Below are positions 46,110 through 54,829 of a stretch of DNA of 64,000 bases, one piece after another (the first letter of the stretch is position 1; each line of letters begins with the position of its first letter). This DNA comes from Serratia odorifera. Lineage in GTDB: Bacteria > Pseudomonadota > Gammaproteobacteria > Enterobacterales > Enterobacteriaceae. The notes beneath the pieces are model-generated. The model saw nothing but the letters and a program-made list of their open reading frames with translations. It searched no databases and was not told the origin of the DNA. The stretch is taken from contig NZ_LR134117.1 in NCBI RefSeq assembly GCF_900635445.1, forward strand, positions 4,030,001-4,094,000, read 5' to 3'. Position numbers and translations under genes: made by a program.

Positions 46110-47582
46110 TTACGCCGCCAGGATTTCCTGAGCGGTGCGTTCAACCAGCGCCAACAGCACTTTGATGTCTTCCAGCGTCACCGTCGGGTTCAACAGCGTC
46201 AGCTTCAGGCAGGTTACGCCGGCAAACTCGGTAACGCCGACGTTGGCACGCCCTGACTCCAGCAGCACATCACCAATTTTCTGGTTGTGCAACGCCACCG
46301 CCGCATCGCCGGCCGCCGCCAGCTGGGCAGGGCGATAACGGAACAGCACGCTGGCCAACTGCGGCTGCATCACCAGTTCCAGCGCCGGCTGCTCGCTGAC
46401 ATACTGTGCAACCTGTTGTGCCAGGGTCACGCCGTGATCGATGATCGCCGCGTATTGCTTCTGCCCCAGCGCTTCCAGTCCCATCCACAGCTTCAAGGCA
46501 TCAAAGCGGCGGGTGGTTTGCAACGACTTGGATACCAGATTAGGTACGCCCTGAGCCTCGTCAAACTCGGAGTTCAGATAGGCCGCCTGATAGCGCATCA
46601 GTTCATAATGGCGCGCCTCTTTTAACAGGAAGGCGCCGCAGCTGATGGTCTGGAAGAACTGCTTGTGGAAATCCAGGGTAATGGAATCCACCAGTTCAAT
46701 ACCGTCCAGATAGTCGCGATACTTTTCCGACAGCAACAGCGCGCCGCCCCAGGCCGCATCAACGTGCAGCCAGATCTGATGCTCGGCCGCCAAGCCGGCA
46801 ATCGCCCGCAGCGGATCGATGGCGCCAGCGTCGGTGGTACCGGCGGTGGCAACAATCGCCAGCACCTGCTCACCGTTGGCCTGCGCCTGCGCCAGTTTGT
46901 CGGCCAGATCGTTGACGTCCATACGGGCAAAGCGATCGGTTTTAACCAGCGTAACGGATTGATAGCCCAGTCCGAGCAACGCCATGTTCTTCTGCACCGA
47001 GAAATGGGCGTTTTCGGAGCAGAATACCTTAATCTTGCGCAGGTCGCCGATCAGGCCATCTTGCTGGACAGAATGTCCCTGACGCGCAAAGAACGCGTCA
47101 CGCGCCAGCATCAACCCCATCAGATTGCTCTGGGTACCGCCGCTGGTGAACACCCCGGCATCGCCAGCCTGATAACCTACCTGGGTGCGCAGCCATTCGA
47201 TCAGCTTCATCTCGATGATGGTGGCCGACGGGCTTTGATCCCAGGAGTCCATGCTCTGGTTGGTGGCGTTGATCAGCACTTCGGCGGCCTGGCTGACCAC
47301 CAGGCTCGGGCAGTGCAGGTGCGCAACGCACTGCGGGTGATGCACCGACAGACTGTCTTTTAGAAAGTACTCAATCGCACGCTCAATCGCGGCCTGGTTA
47401 CCCAGGCCTTGAGGGTTAAAATCAAGCCGGATACGCTCGCGCAGTTCGGCAACGGTTTTGCCCTGATACATCTCGGGCTGTTGCAGCCATTGCACTACCG
47501 CCTGGCTGGTCTGCGCGATCGCTTGCTGGTAGGCTTCGGTGCTGTGCGCAGACGCCGCCAGAATCGGGTTTGACTCGGACAT
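46110..47582 (-). CDS. ddc: L-2,4-diaminobutyrate decarboxylase
   Basis: A 490-residue group II PLP-dependent decarboxylase that converts L-2,4-diaminobutyrate to 1,3-diaminopropane. The PLP lysine is in SITLDFHKQFF near residue 310. GVFTSGGTQSNLMGLML and HVDAAWGGALL provide cofactor contacts. MSESNPILAAS at ATG 47580-47582 is taken as the start; it shares one base with the stop of dat (TAATG), showing translational coupling. Length matches Enterobacter and Acinetobacter Ddc. 1,3-diaminopropane serves in polyamine metabolism and as a siderophore building block. Confidence 0.93.
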   Translation of the reverse strand: MSESNPILAASAHSTEAYQQAIAQTSQAVVQWLQQPEMYQGKTVAELRERIRLDFNPQGLGNQAAIERAIEYFLKDSLSVHHPQCVAHLHCPSLVVSQAAEVLINATNQSMDSWDQSPSATIIEMKLIEWLRTQVGYQAGDAGVFTSGGTQSNLMGLMLARDAFFARQGHSVQQDGLIGDLRKIKVFCSENAHFSVQKNMALLGLGYQSVTLVKTDRFARMDVNDLADKLAQAQANGEQVLAIVATAGTTDAGAIDPLRAIAGLAAEHQIWLHVDAAWGGALLLSEKYRDYLDGIELVDSITLDFHKQFFQTISCGAFLLKEARHYELMRYQAAYLNSEFDEAQGVPNLVSKSLQTTRRFDALKLWMGLEALGQKQYAAIIDHGVTLAQQVAQYVSEQPALELVMQPQLASVLFRYRPAQLAAAGDAAVALHNQKIGDVLLESGRANVGVTEFAGVTCLKLTLLNPTVTLEDIKVLLALVERTAQEILAA

Positions 47583-48984
47583 TACCAATTTACTCCACTC
47601 AAACCGGTCGGACGCCAGCGGACCAGCAGGGCGTTCTCGAACTTGTCCAGGAAAATGTTCAGTTCATCGTTAGTGATCAACAGCGAAGGCAGCAGACGCA
47701 GCACGCAACCGTTGCGACCGCCGCGCTCCAGGATCAGACCGGCTTCGAAGCATTTTTTCTGCAACAGGGCAGACAGCTCGCCATCGGCAGGGTAGCACCC
47801 CATATGATCCTGCGGCTGCTCCGGCTTGACGATCTCGATACCGATCATCAGGCCCAGGCCGCGTACGTGGCCAATCACCGGATAACGTTTTTGCAGCTCG
47901 GCCAGTTGGCCTTTCAGCCACTCGCCTTGCTCGGCCACTTTGGCCGCCACCTGGTTTTCCTTCAGGAACTTCAGGGTAGTCAGACCGGTCGCCATCGCCA
48001 ACTGGTTGCCGCGGAAGGTACCGGTGTGATGGCCAGGCTCCCAGGCGTCGAACTGCTTTTTGATACCCAGCACGGCCAACGGCAGACCGCCGCCAACCGC
48101 TTTCGACATGACGATGATGTCTGGCTCGATGCCAGCATGCTCAAAGGCAAACAGCTTGCCGGTACGGGCGAAACCAGGCCTGAACTTCATCGATGATCAG
48201 CAGAATGCCGTGCTCCTGCGTCACCTTGCGAATGCGTTGCAACCATTCGACCGGCGCCGGGTTAACGCCGCCTTCGCCTTGCACCGCTTCCAGGATCACC
48301 GCTGCCGGTTTGCGCACGCCGCTTTCAACGTCGTTGATCAGGTTTTCGAAGTAATAGGTCAGCGCTTTCTCACCGGCTTCACCGCCGATACCCAGCGGGC
48401 AGCGGTACTGGTGCGGGTAAGGCATAAACTGGACTTCCGGCATCATGCCGTTGATCGCCGCCTTCGGCGACAGGTTGCCGGTTACCGCCAGCGCGCCATG
48501 GGTCATGCCGTGATAGCCGCCGGAGAAGCTGATCACGCCGCTACGGCCGGTATGCTTCTTGGCCAGCTTCAGTGCGGCTTCAACGGCGTCAGCGCCGGAA
48601 GGGCCGCAGAATTGCAGGCAATACTCTTCGCCAGCGCCCGGCAATAAAGACAACAGATAATCTGAGAACTGGTCTTTCAACGGCGTAGTCAGATCGAGGG
48701 TATGTAACGGCAAGCCGCTAGTAATGACATTTTGGATGCTTTGCAGAACATCAGGGTGGTTATGACCCAGCGCCAGGCGTACCGGCACCTGCCAGACAAT
48801 CAAGATATTGGTTGTTTTCAACATCAGTAATCCAAACGCCTTGTGCTTTGGCAATCGCCAACGGCAACTTACGTGGATAACTCCTAACGTTCGACTCAAA
48901 TTCAGCTTGTCGCGCCAAATAGGTTTCGTTGTTTCCGTTTAATGTATTCGCACCTAAAGTATCAATACGGACTTTATCCGTCAT
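47582..48984 (-). pseudogene. dat: Diaminobutyrate--2-oxoglutarate transaminase, two frameshifts
   Basis: A class III PLP aminotransferase of about 467 residues making L-2,4-diaminobutyrate from aspartate semialdehyde. The start MTDKVRIDTLGANTLN (ATG 48982-48984) follows GGAGAG. An extra C near 48773 breaks CLAGAGTLALGHNHPDV, and another near 48177 breaks EVQAGFARTGKLF. The cofactor lysine region PDIIVMSKAVGGGLPLAV is intact, as are GPSGADAVEAALKLAKKHTG and LEAVQGEGGVN. Its stop overlaps the ddc start. The dat-ddc operon is conserved in Serratia and Acinetobacter. Both lesions are single added C, so a sequence error is likely. Confidence 0.9.
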
Positions 48985-49512
48985 CATATCTCTCCTACAA
49001 CCGGGGTTATCAGCACGCCGCAGTTGAATAAACAGGTTAAAAAGTAAATGGGCCATGCATAAAGCGCGGCCAATATATGGCTTTTTAAGGTTGTACTCAA
49101 TAATTAATTGTATTTAGATTTATTAATTGTTTTCCCCATGTTAATCAACGGGTTATTTGGTTTGAAAATTGCCCTTTTCGCGGAGGTTTTAACCGCTGGC
49201 CATGCGTCTGGTGGGGGTGACGGCGTCACCATGAAACATAAATGTAATAAATGACATTCAACTGGACATAATGATGATGCCGCTGCAATAAATCTGGCGG
49301 ATCATGCCACGCCACCGCCAACAGATTTTACGTAGCGCGATCAAAATGACCCGAGCCTGGCACCGGCCTGACCGGCATTGCGGTGGCCCTCGGCATAAAA
49401 TGTTGTTCCTTACTGAAAAACCGCTGCACGATTTCACCGCGAGCCGGCATTACGCAGTCATCGTTACCCGTACTTCGCTAGAGTAAAAACTACGCTGAAA
49501 AAGGGGGACACT
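48985..49512. other. Intergenic region between dat and the GabD-like gene
   Basis: About 530 bases, AT-rich near 49080-49160, holding divergent promoters. GGTGAC-GGC-GTCACC at 49216-49230 is a neat 6-3-6 inverted repeat that may be an operator. A weak sigma-54-like pattern (TTGG-N8-TTGC at 49157-49172) was seen. No gene is credited. Confidence 0.5.
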
Positions 49513-50973
49513 ATGCTTGCTCAACGCTTGAACGATCGACAACTGCTGCGCCAACAGGCTTTCTTTGCCGGTAGCTGGTCCAGCGCCGACGGTGGGGAAA
49601 CGCTGTCGGTAACCAATCCTGCCAACGGCGAGATACTGGCCACGGTGCCGGCACTCGGCGCCGCCGAAACCACCCGCGCCATTGCCTTTGCCGAAGCCGC
49701 CCGCCATCACTGGGGGCAAACCAGCAATGCCCAGCGCGCGCAGCTGTTGGAGAACTGGCATCAACTGATCCTCGCCAACGCCGACGATCTGGCCACGCTG
49801 ATGACCGCCGAGCAGGGCAAACCACTGGCCGAGGCCAAGGGTGAAGTGCTGTACGGCGCCGGCTTCGTTAAATGGTTTGCGGAAGAGGCACGCCGCATCT
49901 ATGGCGAAACCATCCCCGCCCCGAGTGGCGATCGGCGCATTATGGTGCTGAAACAGCCGGTAGGAGTGGCTGCGGCGATTACGCCGTGGAATTTCCCCAT
50001 TGCGATGATCACCCGTAAAGTAGCACCGGCGCTAGCGGCCGGCTGCCCAATCGTGGTGAAACCGTCGGAGCTGACGCCGCTCTGCGCGCTGGCACTGATG
50101 GAACTGGCCACCCGCGCCGGTTTCCCGCCCGGGGTACTGCAAATCCTCACCGGTCTGCCGCAGGAGATTGGCGCCACCCTGACCGCCAGTCGCACGGTAC
50201 GCAAAATCTCCTTTACCGGCTCCACCCGCGTGGGGCAACTGCTGATGCAGCAAAGTGCCGACAGCATCAAACGCCTCAGCCTGGAATTGGGCGGCAATGC
50301 GCCGCTGATTGTCTTCGACGATGCCGATCTGGAGATCGCCGTTGCCGGCGTGATGACCAGCAAATTCCGTAATGCCGGTCAAACCTGCGTGTGTGCCAAC
50401 CGCATTCTGGTTCAGCGCGGCATCTATCCGCGTTTTGTCGAGCGGCTGCTGGCTGACGTAGCGAAACTGACCGTTGGCGATGGTTTCAGTGCAGACAGCA
50501 CTCTCGGCCCGCTGATCAACGCGGCGGCAGTGGCCAAGGTCAATGGGCATATTGATGATGCGCTCAGCCACGGGGCGACGCTGTTGGCCGGCGGTATCAT
50601 GCAGGGAGAGGGCAATTTTGTGGCGCCCACGGTGTTGGGTGAAGTTACCGCCGCGATGCGCATTGCCCACGAGGAGACGTTCGGCCCGGTAGCGCCGTTA
50701 TTCGTGTTTGACAACGAACAGCAGGCGATCGCCATGGCCAATGATACGCCTTATGGTCTGGGCGCCTATTTCTTTACCGAAGACCTGCGCCGCGCGTGGC
50801 GGGTTGGCGAAGCGCTGGAGTTTGGCATGGTGGGTTACAACACCGGCGCCATCTCGTTGGAAGTCGCGCCCTTTGGTGGCATAAAAATGTCTGGCGTCGG
50901 GCGAGAAGGCTCCCATTACGGCATTGATGAATATCTTGAAATTAAAGCGTTTCATTTTGGCAGTCTGTGCTGA
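49513..50973 (+). CDS. NAD(P)-dependent succinate-semialdehyde dehydrogenase family protein
   Basis: A 486-residue aldehyde dehydrogenase of the GabD type. Visible features are MTAEQGKPLAEAKGEVLYGA, ITPWNFPIAMITRKVAPALA, the glycine turn FTGSTRVG, the general base in LELGGNAPL and the nucleophile in NAGQTCVCANR. These match succinate- or glutarate-semialdehyde dehydrogenases closely (the CVCANR loop is typical). GGGGGACACT precedes the ATG. It could complete the tgn-like pathway or use aldehydes from diaminopropane/GABA metabolism. The gene is intact and monocistronic, with a GC hairpin after it. Confidence 0.85.
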   Translation: MLAQRLNDRQLLRQQAFFAGSWSSADGGETLSVTNPANGEILATVPALGAAETTRAIAFAEAARHHWGQTSNAQRAQLLENWHQLILANADDLATLMTAEQGKPLAEAKGEVLYGAGFVKWFAEEARRIYGETIPAPSGDRRIMVLKQPVGVAAAITPWNFPIAMITRKVAPALAAGCPIVVKPSELTPLCALALMELATRAGFPPGVLQILTGLPQEIGATLTASRTVRKISFTGSTRVGQLLMQQSADSIKRLSLELGGNAPLIVFDDADLEIAVAGVMTSKFRNAGQTCVCANRILVQRGIYPRFVERLLADVAKLTVGDGFSADSTLGPLINAAAVAKVNGHIDDALSHGATLLAGGIMQGEGNFVAPTVLGEVTAAMRIAHEETFGPVAPLFVFDNEQQAIAMANDTPYGLGAYFFTEDLRRAWRVGEALEFGMVGYNTGAISLEVAPFGGIKMSGVGREGSHYGIDEYLEIKAFHFGSLC

Positions 50974-50997
50974 AATTAATCGCAGTCATTCATTTAA

Positions 50998-51029
50998 CAC
51001 GCCCGTGCGGATTAATTCCCACGGGCGTG
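50998..51029 (+). terminator. Hairpin after the GabD-like gene
   Basis: CACGCCCGTG/CACGGGCGTG, a perfect 10-bp stem with a 12-base loop, 25 bases after the stop. No T-run, so termination strength is uncertain. Confidence 0.55.
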
Positions 51030-51064
51030 ATGCTATTTACTACCGTCGGCGGTTGGCAGCCGCG

Positions 51065-51113
51065 CTGACTTATTTGGTGCAGCATTATAACAACTCTGCC
51101 CTGCGATGGTGCG
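51065..51113 (+). promoter_or_regulatory. Two tandem NtrC-like enhancer sites
   Basis: 51065-51081 and 51097-51113 each end in TGGTGC[A/G] and resemble the 17-bp NtrC site TGCACTATTTTGGTGCA (12 and 11 matches by eye). Their centres are 32 bp apart, three helical turns. They lie about 120-170 bases upstream of the sigma-54 promoter. The call is by pattern only. Confidence 0.45.
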
Positions 51114-51232
51114 CTTATATTGTGATGTAAATCATCTATTTACCATTGCGGTTTATCGATGAAATTTCACCCTGGATTACGGCATAAAATTTTTTTCAGC
51201 TCCTTTTTACGCATTTTTATTTTTTCACTGGC

Positions 51233-51248
51233 TGGCATACTTTCTGCA
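51233..51248 (+). promoter_or_regulatory. Sigma-54 (-24/-12) promoter candidate
   Basis: TGGCATACTTTCTGCA has GG and GC separated by exactly 10 bases, matching TGGCAC-N5-TTGCA. It is 94 bases upstream of the aldehyde dehydrogenase that heads the amine catabolic operon. Confidence 0.55.
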
Positions 51249-51341
51249 TTAAGTGAATAAGCGCGTGAAATGTCAGGGCGGATATTTACCCCAGTGCCGT
51301 ACACGATTATTCCACCAGCCGATAAATTTAAGGATTTAACG

Positions 51342-52811
51342 ATGTTAAGTTTCGATCCCGATAGCGTTGATCTTCCCGCTGGCCACTACATTAACGGCCG
51401 GCAACTGAGCGGCAAAGGAAGCGGCTTGGCGGTAAAGCGTCCTTCCGACGGACGCCTGGCCGGTGAACTGGCGCAGGCGGATGCCGCACTGGTCGATGAA
51501 GCGGTCAACGTCGCCGATCGGGCGGTAACGGAGAGCGGCTGGTCGCATTGCTCACCGCGCCAGCGCGCGGCGGTACTGATGCGCTGGGCCGAACTGATCC
51601 AGCGTGACCAACGCTTGGCGCAGTTGGAAGCCTTGGGTTCGACCCGACCGATCCACGACGTGGTCAACCACGAAATTCCGTTTACCGCCGACGCCATCCG
51701 CTTTTATGCCGAGTGCGCGGACAAATACAGCGGTGACGTGTTCCCCACGCAAGATGCCAGTCTTGGCATGCTGGTTCCCGAGCCCTATGGCGTGATTGGT
51801 GCCATTACGCCGTGGAACTTCCCACTGTCGATGGCCTCTTGGAAATGCGGCCCGGCGCTGGCTGCCGGCAATGCGGTGGTGCTCAAGCCGTCCGAACTGA
51901 CGCCTTATTCCACCGTTCGGCTGGCAGAACTGGCGGTGCAGGCTGGGTTGCCCGCGGGAGTGCTCAACATTGTACAAGGCAGCGGCGCGCTGACCGGCAG
52001 CGCCCTGGTGGCACATCCGCTGGTGCGCAAAGTGTCGTTTACCGGCTCGACGCAAACCGGCGCGCGCATCATGAGCGACGCGGCGTTCAACGGCATGAAA
52101 CCGGTGACGCTGGAGCTGGGCGGTAAAAGCCCGCAATTGGGTGTTTGACGATGCCGGAGAGGTGAACCGCGTCGCCGAACGCATAGTGCGTGGATTTACC
52201 GCCAATGGCGGCCAGGCCTGTGTCGCCGGCACCGGCTGATTGTGCAGCGTGGCATCGCCGACGCGCTGATTGCCCGCCTGGTAGCGCTGTGTCAGGGTTT
52301 CCGCCCCGGCGTGACCTGGGATCAAAACAGCAGTTATGCGCCGATGATCGACGCCCGTCAGGCTGACAAGGTACAGCAGATCGTCAATGCCGCACGTCAG
52401 CAAGGTGGGGAGATCCTGGTCGGTGGTCAACGCTTTGATGCTACCGGCGACGGTTATTTTTGGCAGCCGACGCTGATCGCCAACGTCACCACCGACAGCC
52501 CGGCGCTACAGGAAGAGATTTTCGGACCGGTGCTGACCGTACAGATTTTCGATGACGAAGCCGAAGGACTGGCGCTGGCCGCTCATCCTACCTACGGGCT
52601 GTGCGCCGGCGTGCACACCCTGAGTCTGGAGCGCGCGTTACGCGCCATGCGCGGCATCGCGGCGGGCACGGTGTGGATCAACCGCTACGGCCGTTCCGGC
52701 GACTTTATCATTCCTACCGGCGGCTTCCACGGCTCCGGCATTGGCAAGGATCTGGGCCGCCAGGCGTTCGAGGCCTGCCGGCGTTACAAGAGTGTCCTGA
52801 TCGATTTTTAA
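51342..52811 (+). pseudogene. Aldehyde dehydrogenase, two frameshifts
   Basis: An aldehyde dehydrogenase of about 490 residues with AAGGA before ATG 51342 (MLSFDPDSVDLPAG). The NAD loop ITPWNFPLSMASWKCGPALA, FTGSTQTGARI and LELGGKSPQL are intact. Then a GGG near 52140 breaks LVFDDAGEVNRVA, and a missing C near 52235 breaks VAGTRLIVQRG, while the catalytic cysteine (GQACVAG) lies between. The C-terminal part, EEIFGPVLTVQIFDDEAEG, is intact. One added and one lost base restore the frame, so the gene may be whole. It heads the sigma-54-linked operon and probably oxidises the aldehyde made by the FAD oxidase. Confidence 0.83.
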
Positions 52812-52832
52812 CTCATCCGAAGAGGAAACGTC

Positions 52833-53501
52833 ATGGCTGTGTTTAAACCGAAATTTATCACCTTTGACTGTTACGGCACCCTGATCAACTTCGATATGGC
52901 CGGTGCGGCGGCCAGCGTGTTTGCCGATCGCATCAGCGCGGAAAACCTGCGCGCGTTTACCACCGACTTTGCCCGCTACCGCCTGGATGAAGTGCTGGGA
53001 GCCTTCAAGCTTTACCCGCAGGTGGTGAGCAATGCATTGCAGCGCACCTGTGACAAATGGCGCGTGACCTGTACCGCTGAAGATAGCGCGGCCATCATGA
53101 CCGCCTGCGCCAGTTGGGGACCACATCCGGACGTGCCGGCGGGCCTGGCCAGGGTGGCCGGCGAGTTCCCGCTGGTACTGCTGACCAATTCCACCGACCG
53201 GTTGATCGCCCATCACGTGCCACGGCTCGGCGCGCCAATCCATATGACCATCACCGCCGAAGAGGTCGGCGCCTATAAACCGCAGATGAAGGGCTTCGAA
53301 TACATGCTGGACAAGCTCAACTGCGGCCCGGACGAGATCCTGCACGTCTCATCCAGCCTGCGCTACGACCTGATGACCGCGCACGATCTGGGCATCGTCC
53401 ACAAGGTATTCGTCAACCGTGGTCACGAACCGGGCACGCCGTACTACGGCTATAGCGAAATCCGCGACATTGGCGGTCTTGCGGCCGTGGTGGGTCTGTA
53501 A
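52833..53501 (+). CDS. HAD superfamily, haloacid dehalogenase type II
   Basis: A 222-residue L-2-haloacid dehalogenase-type hydrolase. The nucleophile aspartate is in TFDCYGTLIN near residue 12, the second motif is LLTNSTD, the lysine is in EEVGAYKP, and HVSSSLRYDLMTA provides the acidic region. A cap domain lies between the first two motifs. Members remove halide or phosphate. It sits between an aldehyde dehydrogenase and a FAD oxidase in one operon, where a dehalogenase role is not obvious; a phosphatase or house-cleaning role is possible. Confidence 0.83.
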   Translation: MAVFKPKFITFDCYGTLINFDMAGAAASVFADRISAENLRAFTTDFARYRLDEVLGAFKLYPQVVSNALQRTCDKWRVTCTAEDSAAIMTACASWGPHPDVPAGLARVAGEFPLVLLTNSTDRLIAHHVPRLGAPIHMTITAEEVGAYKPQMKGFEYMLDKLNCGPDEILHVSSSLRYDLMTAHDLGIVHKVFVNRGHEPGTPYYGYSEIRDIGGLAAVVGL

Positions 53502-53520
53502 CCCGCACAGGAGCAGGGTG

Positions 53521-54798
53521 ATGAAACTGGAATCTTTCTGGCAGGCAACGGCACCGGCGTTTACCGGTGCGGCGCAAGGTGAGCTGCCCGCTACCGCCGA
53601 CGTGGTGGTGATCGGCGCTGGGTTTACCGGCATCTCGGCGGCGCTGAATCTGGCTCGCAGCGGGCTGAAGGTGGTGGTGCTGGAAGCCGCCAAGGTGATG
53701 AGTCAGGCTTCGGCGCGCAACGGCGGGCACTGCAATACCGGCGTAGCGCAGGATTTTGCCTCGCTGGTCGCCAGCCGTGGAATGGAGCAGGCCAGTCGCT
53801 ACTACCGGGCGTTCGCCGATGCGGTGGACTATGTGGAACAACTGGTGCAACAGGAAAACATTGATTGTGACTTCCTGCGCACCGGCAAGATCAAGCTGGC
53901 CAGCAAGGCGTCTCACTTTCCGGCACTGCAAGCGACGTATCAGGCGCTGCGCAGTAGCGTCGATCGCGAGGTAGAACTGGTGGGCGCCGATCGGATCCGC
54001 CACGAAGTTGACTCTGCCGCCTTTCACGGTGGGCTGATCCAGCGTCGCGGCGGTCAGATGCACATGGGCAAGTTTGGCGTCGGTCTGGCGCAGGCGGCAG
54101 CCAGCAGTGGGGCGGCGATTTACCAAGACACCCCGGTGACCGGCCTGACGCGCCTTACGGGCTATCGCCACCGCGTAGCGACGCCGCAGGGCGAGATTGT
54201 CGCCGAAAAGGTGCTGATGGCTACCGGCTGCTCCAATCGGGGGCCATTTCGCTGGTTCCAGCGACGCATCGTACCGGTAGGCAGTTTTATCGTCGTTACC
54301 GCACCGCTGCCGGCGGAACGACTGGCGTCGCTGCTACCCAACAACCGTACCTGCGTGACCTCGTTGAACGTTGGCAACTATTTCCGTACTACCGCCGACC
54401 ACCGCCTGGTGTTTGGCGGGCGGGCACGCTTTGCCATCAGCAACCCGACCTCGGACGCCCGCAGCGGCAGCGTGTTGCAGGCGGGAATGAGCAGGCTGTT
54501 CCCGCAACTGGCCACGGCGAAGATCGATTACTGCTGGGGCGGTCTGGTGGATATGACCGCCGATCGCCTGCCGCACGCCGGCGAACAGGACGGGGTGTTC
54601 TACTCGCTGGGCTACAGCGGACACGGTACGCAGATGTCGGTGTGGATGGGACGCGTGATGGCCGACCTGCTGGCGGAAAAACCGGCTGATAACCCGTGGC
54701 TGCGTGACGGCTGGCCGGCGCTGCCCGGCTATTTTGGCAAACCGTGGTTTTTGCCCGTTGCGGGCTGGTATTACAAGGCTAAGGACCGGCTCTCCTGA
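53521..54798 (+). CDS. FAD-dependent amine/amino acid oxidoreductase (DadA/PuuB-like)
   Basis: A 425-residue DAO-family flavoenzyme. The dinucleotide motif VVVIGAGFTGISAALNLARS is at residues 29-48, ending in E for ribose binding, followed by ASARNGGHCNTG, the flavin-contact strip of gamma-glutamylputrescine oxidase-like proteins. A late FAD strip is YSLGYSGHGTQMSVWMGR. It should oxidise a secondary or primary amine to an imine/aldehyde, giving the substrate for the aldehyde dehydrogenase at the head of the operon. The ATG at 53521 follows AGGAGCAGGGTG. Confidence 0.85.
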   Translation: MKLESFWQATAPAFTGAAQGELPATADVVVIGAGFTGISAALNLARSGLKVVVLEAAKVMSQASARNGGHCNTGVAQDFASLVASRGMEQASRYYRAFADAVDYVEQLVQQENIDCDFLRTGKIKLASKASHFPALQATYQALRSSVDREVELVGADRIRHEVDSAAFHGGLIQRRGGQMHMGKFGVGLAQAAASSGAAIYQDTPVTGLTRLTGYRHRVATPQGEIVAEKVLMATGCSNRGPFRWFQRRIVPVGSFIVVTAPLPAERLASLLPNNRTCVTSLNVGNYFRTTADHRLVFGGRARFAISNPTSDARSGSVLQAGMSRLFPQLATAKIDYCWGGLVDMTADRLPHAGEQDGVFYSLGYSGHGTQMSVWMGRVMADLLAEKPADNPWLRDGWPALPGYFGKPWFLPVAGWYYKAKDRLS

Positions 54799-54829
54799 CT
54801 ATCTAACGTTTCATTTTGAGGGTGTACAG

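Noticed and set aside
49157..49172. Sigma-54-like pattern TTGG-N8-TTGC upstream of the GabD-like gene
   Set aside because: Spacing is right but the -24 element lacks CAC, and it is about 340 bases from the gene. Too weak to call.
49304..49486. 60-codon plus-strand frame upstream of the GabD-like gene
   Set aside because: Arg/His-rich, no ribosome site, no family resemblance.
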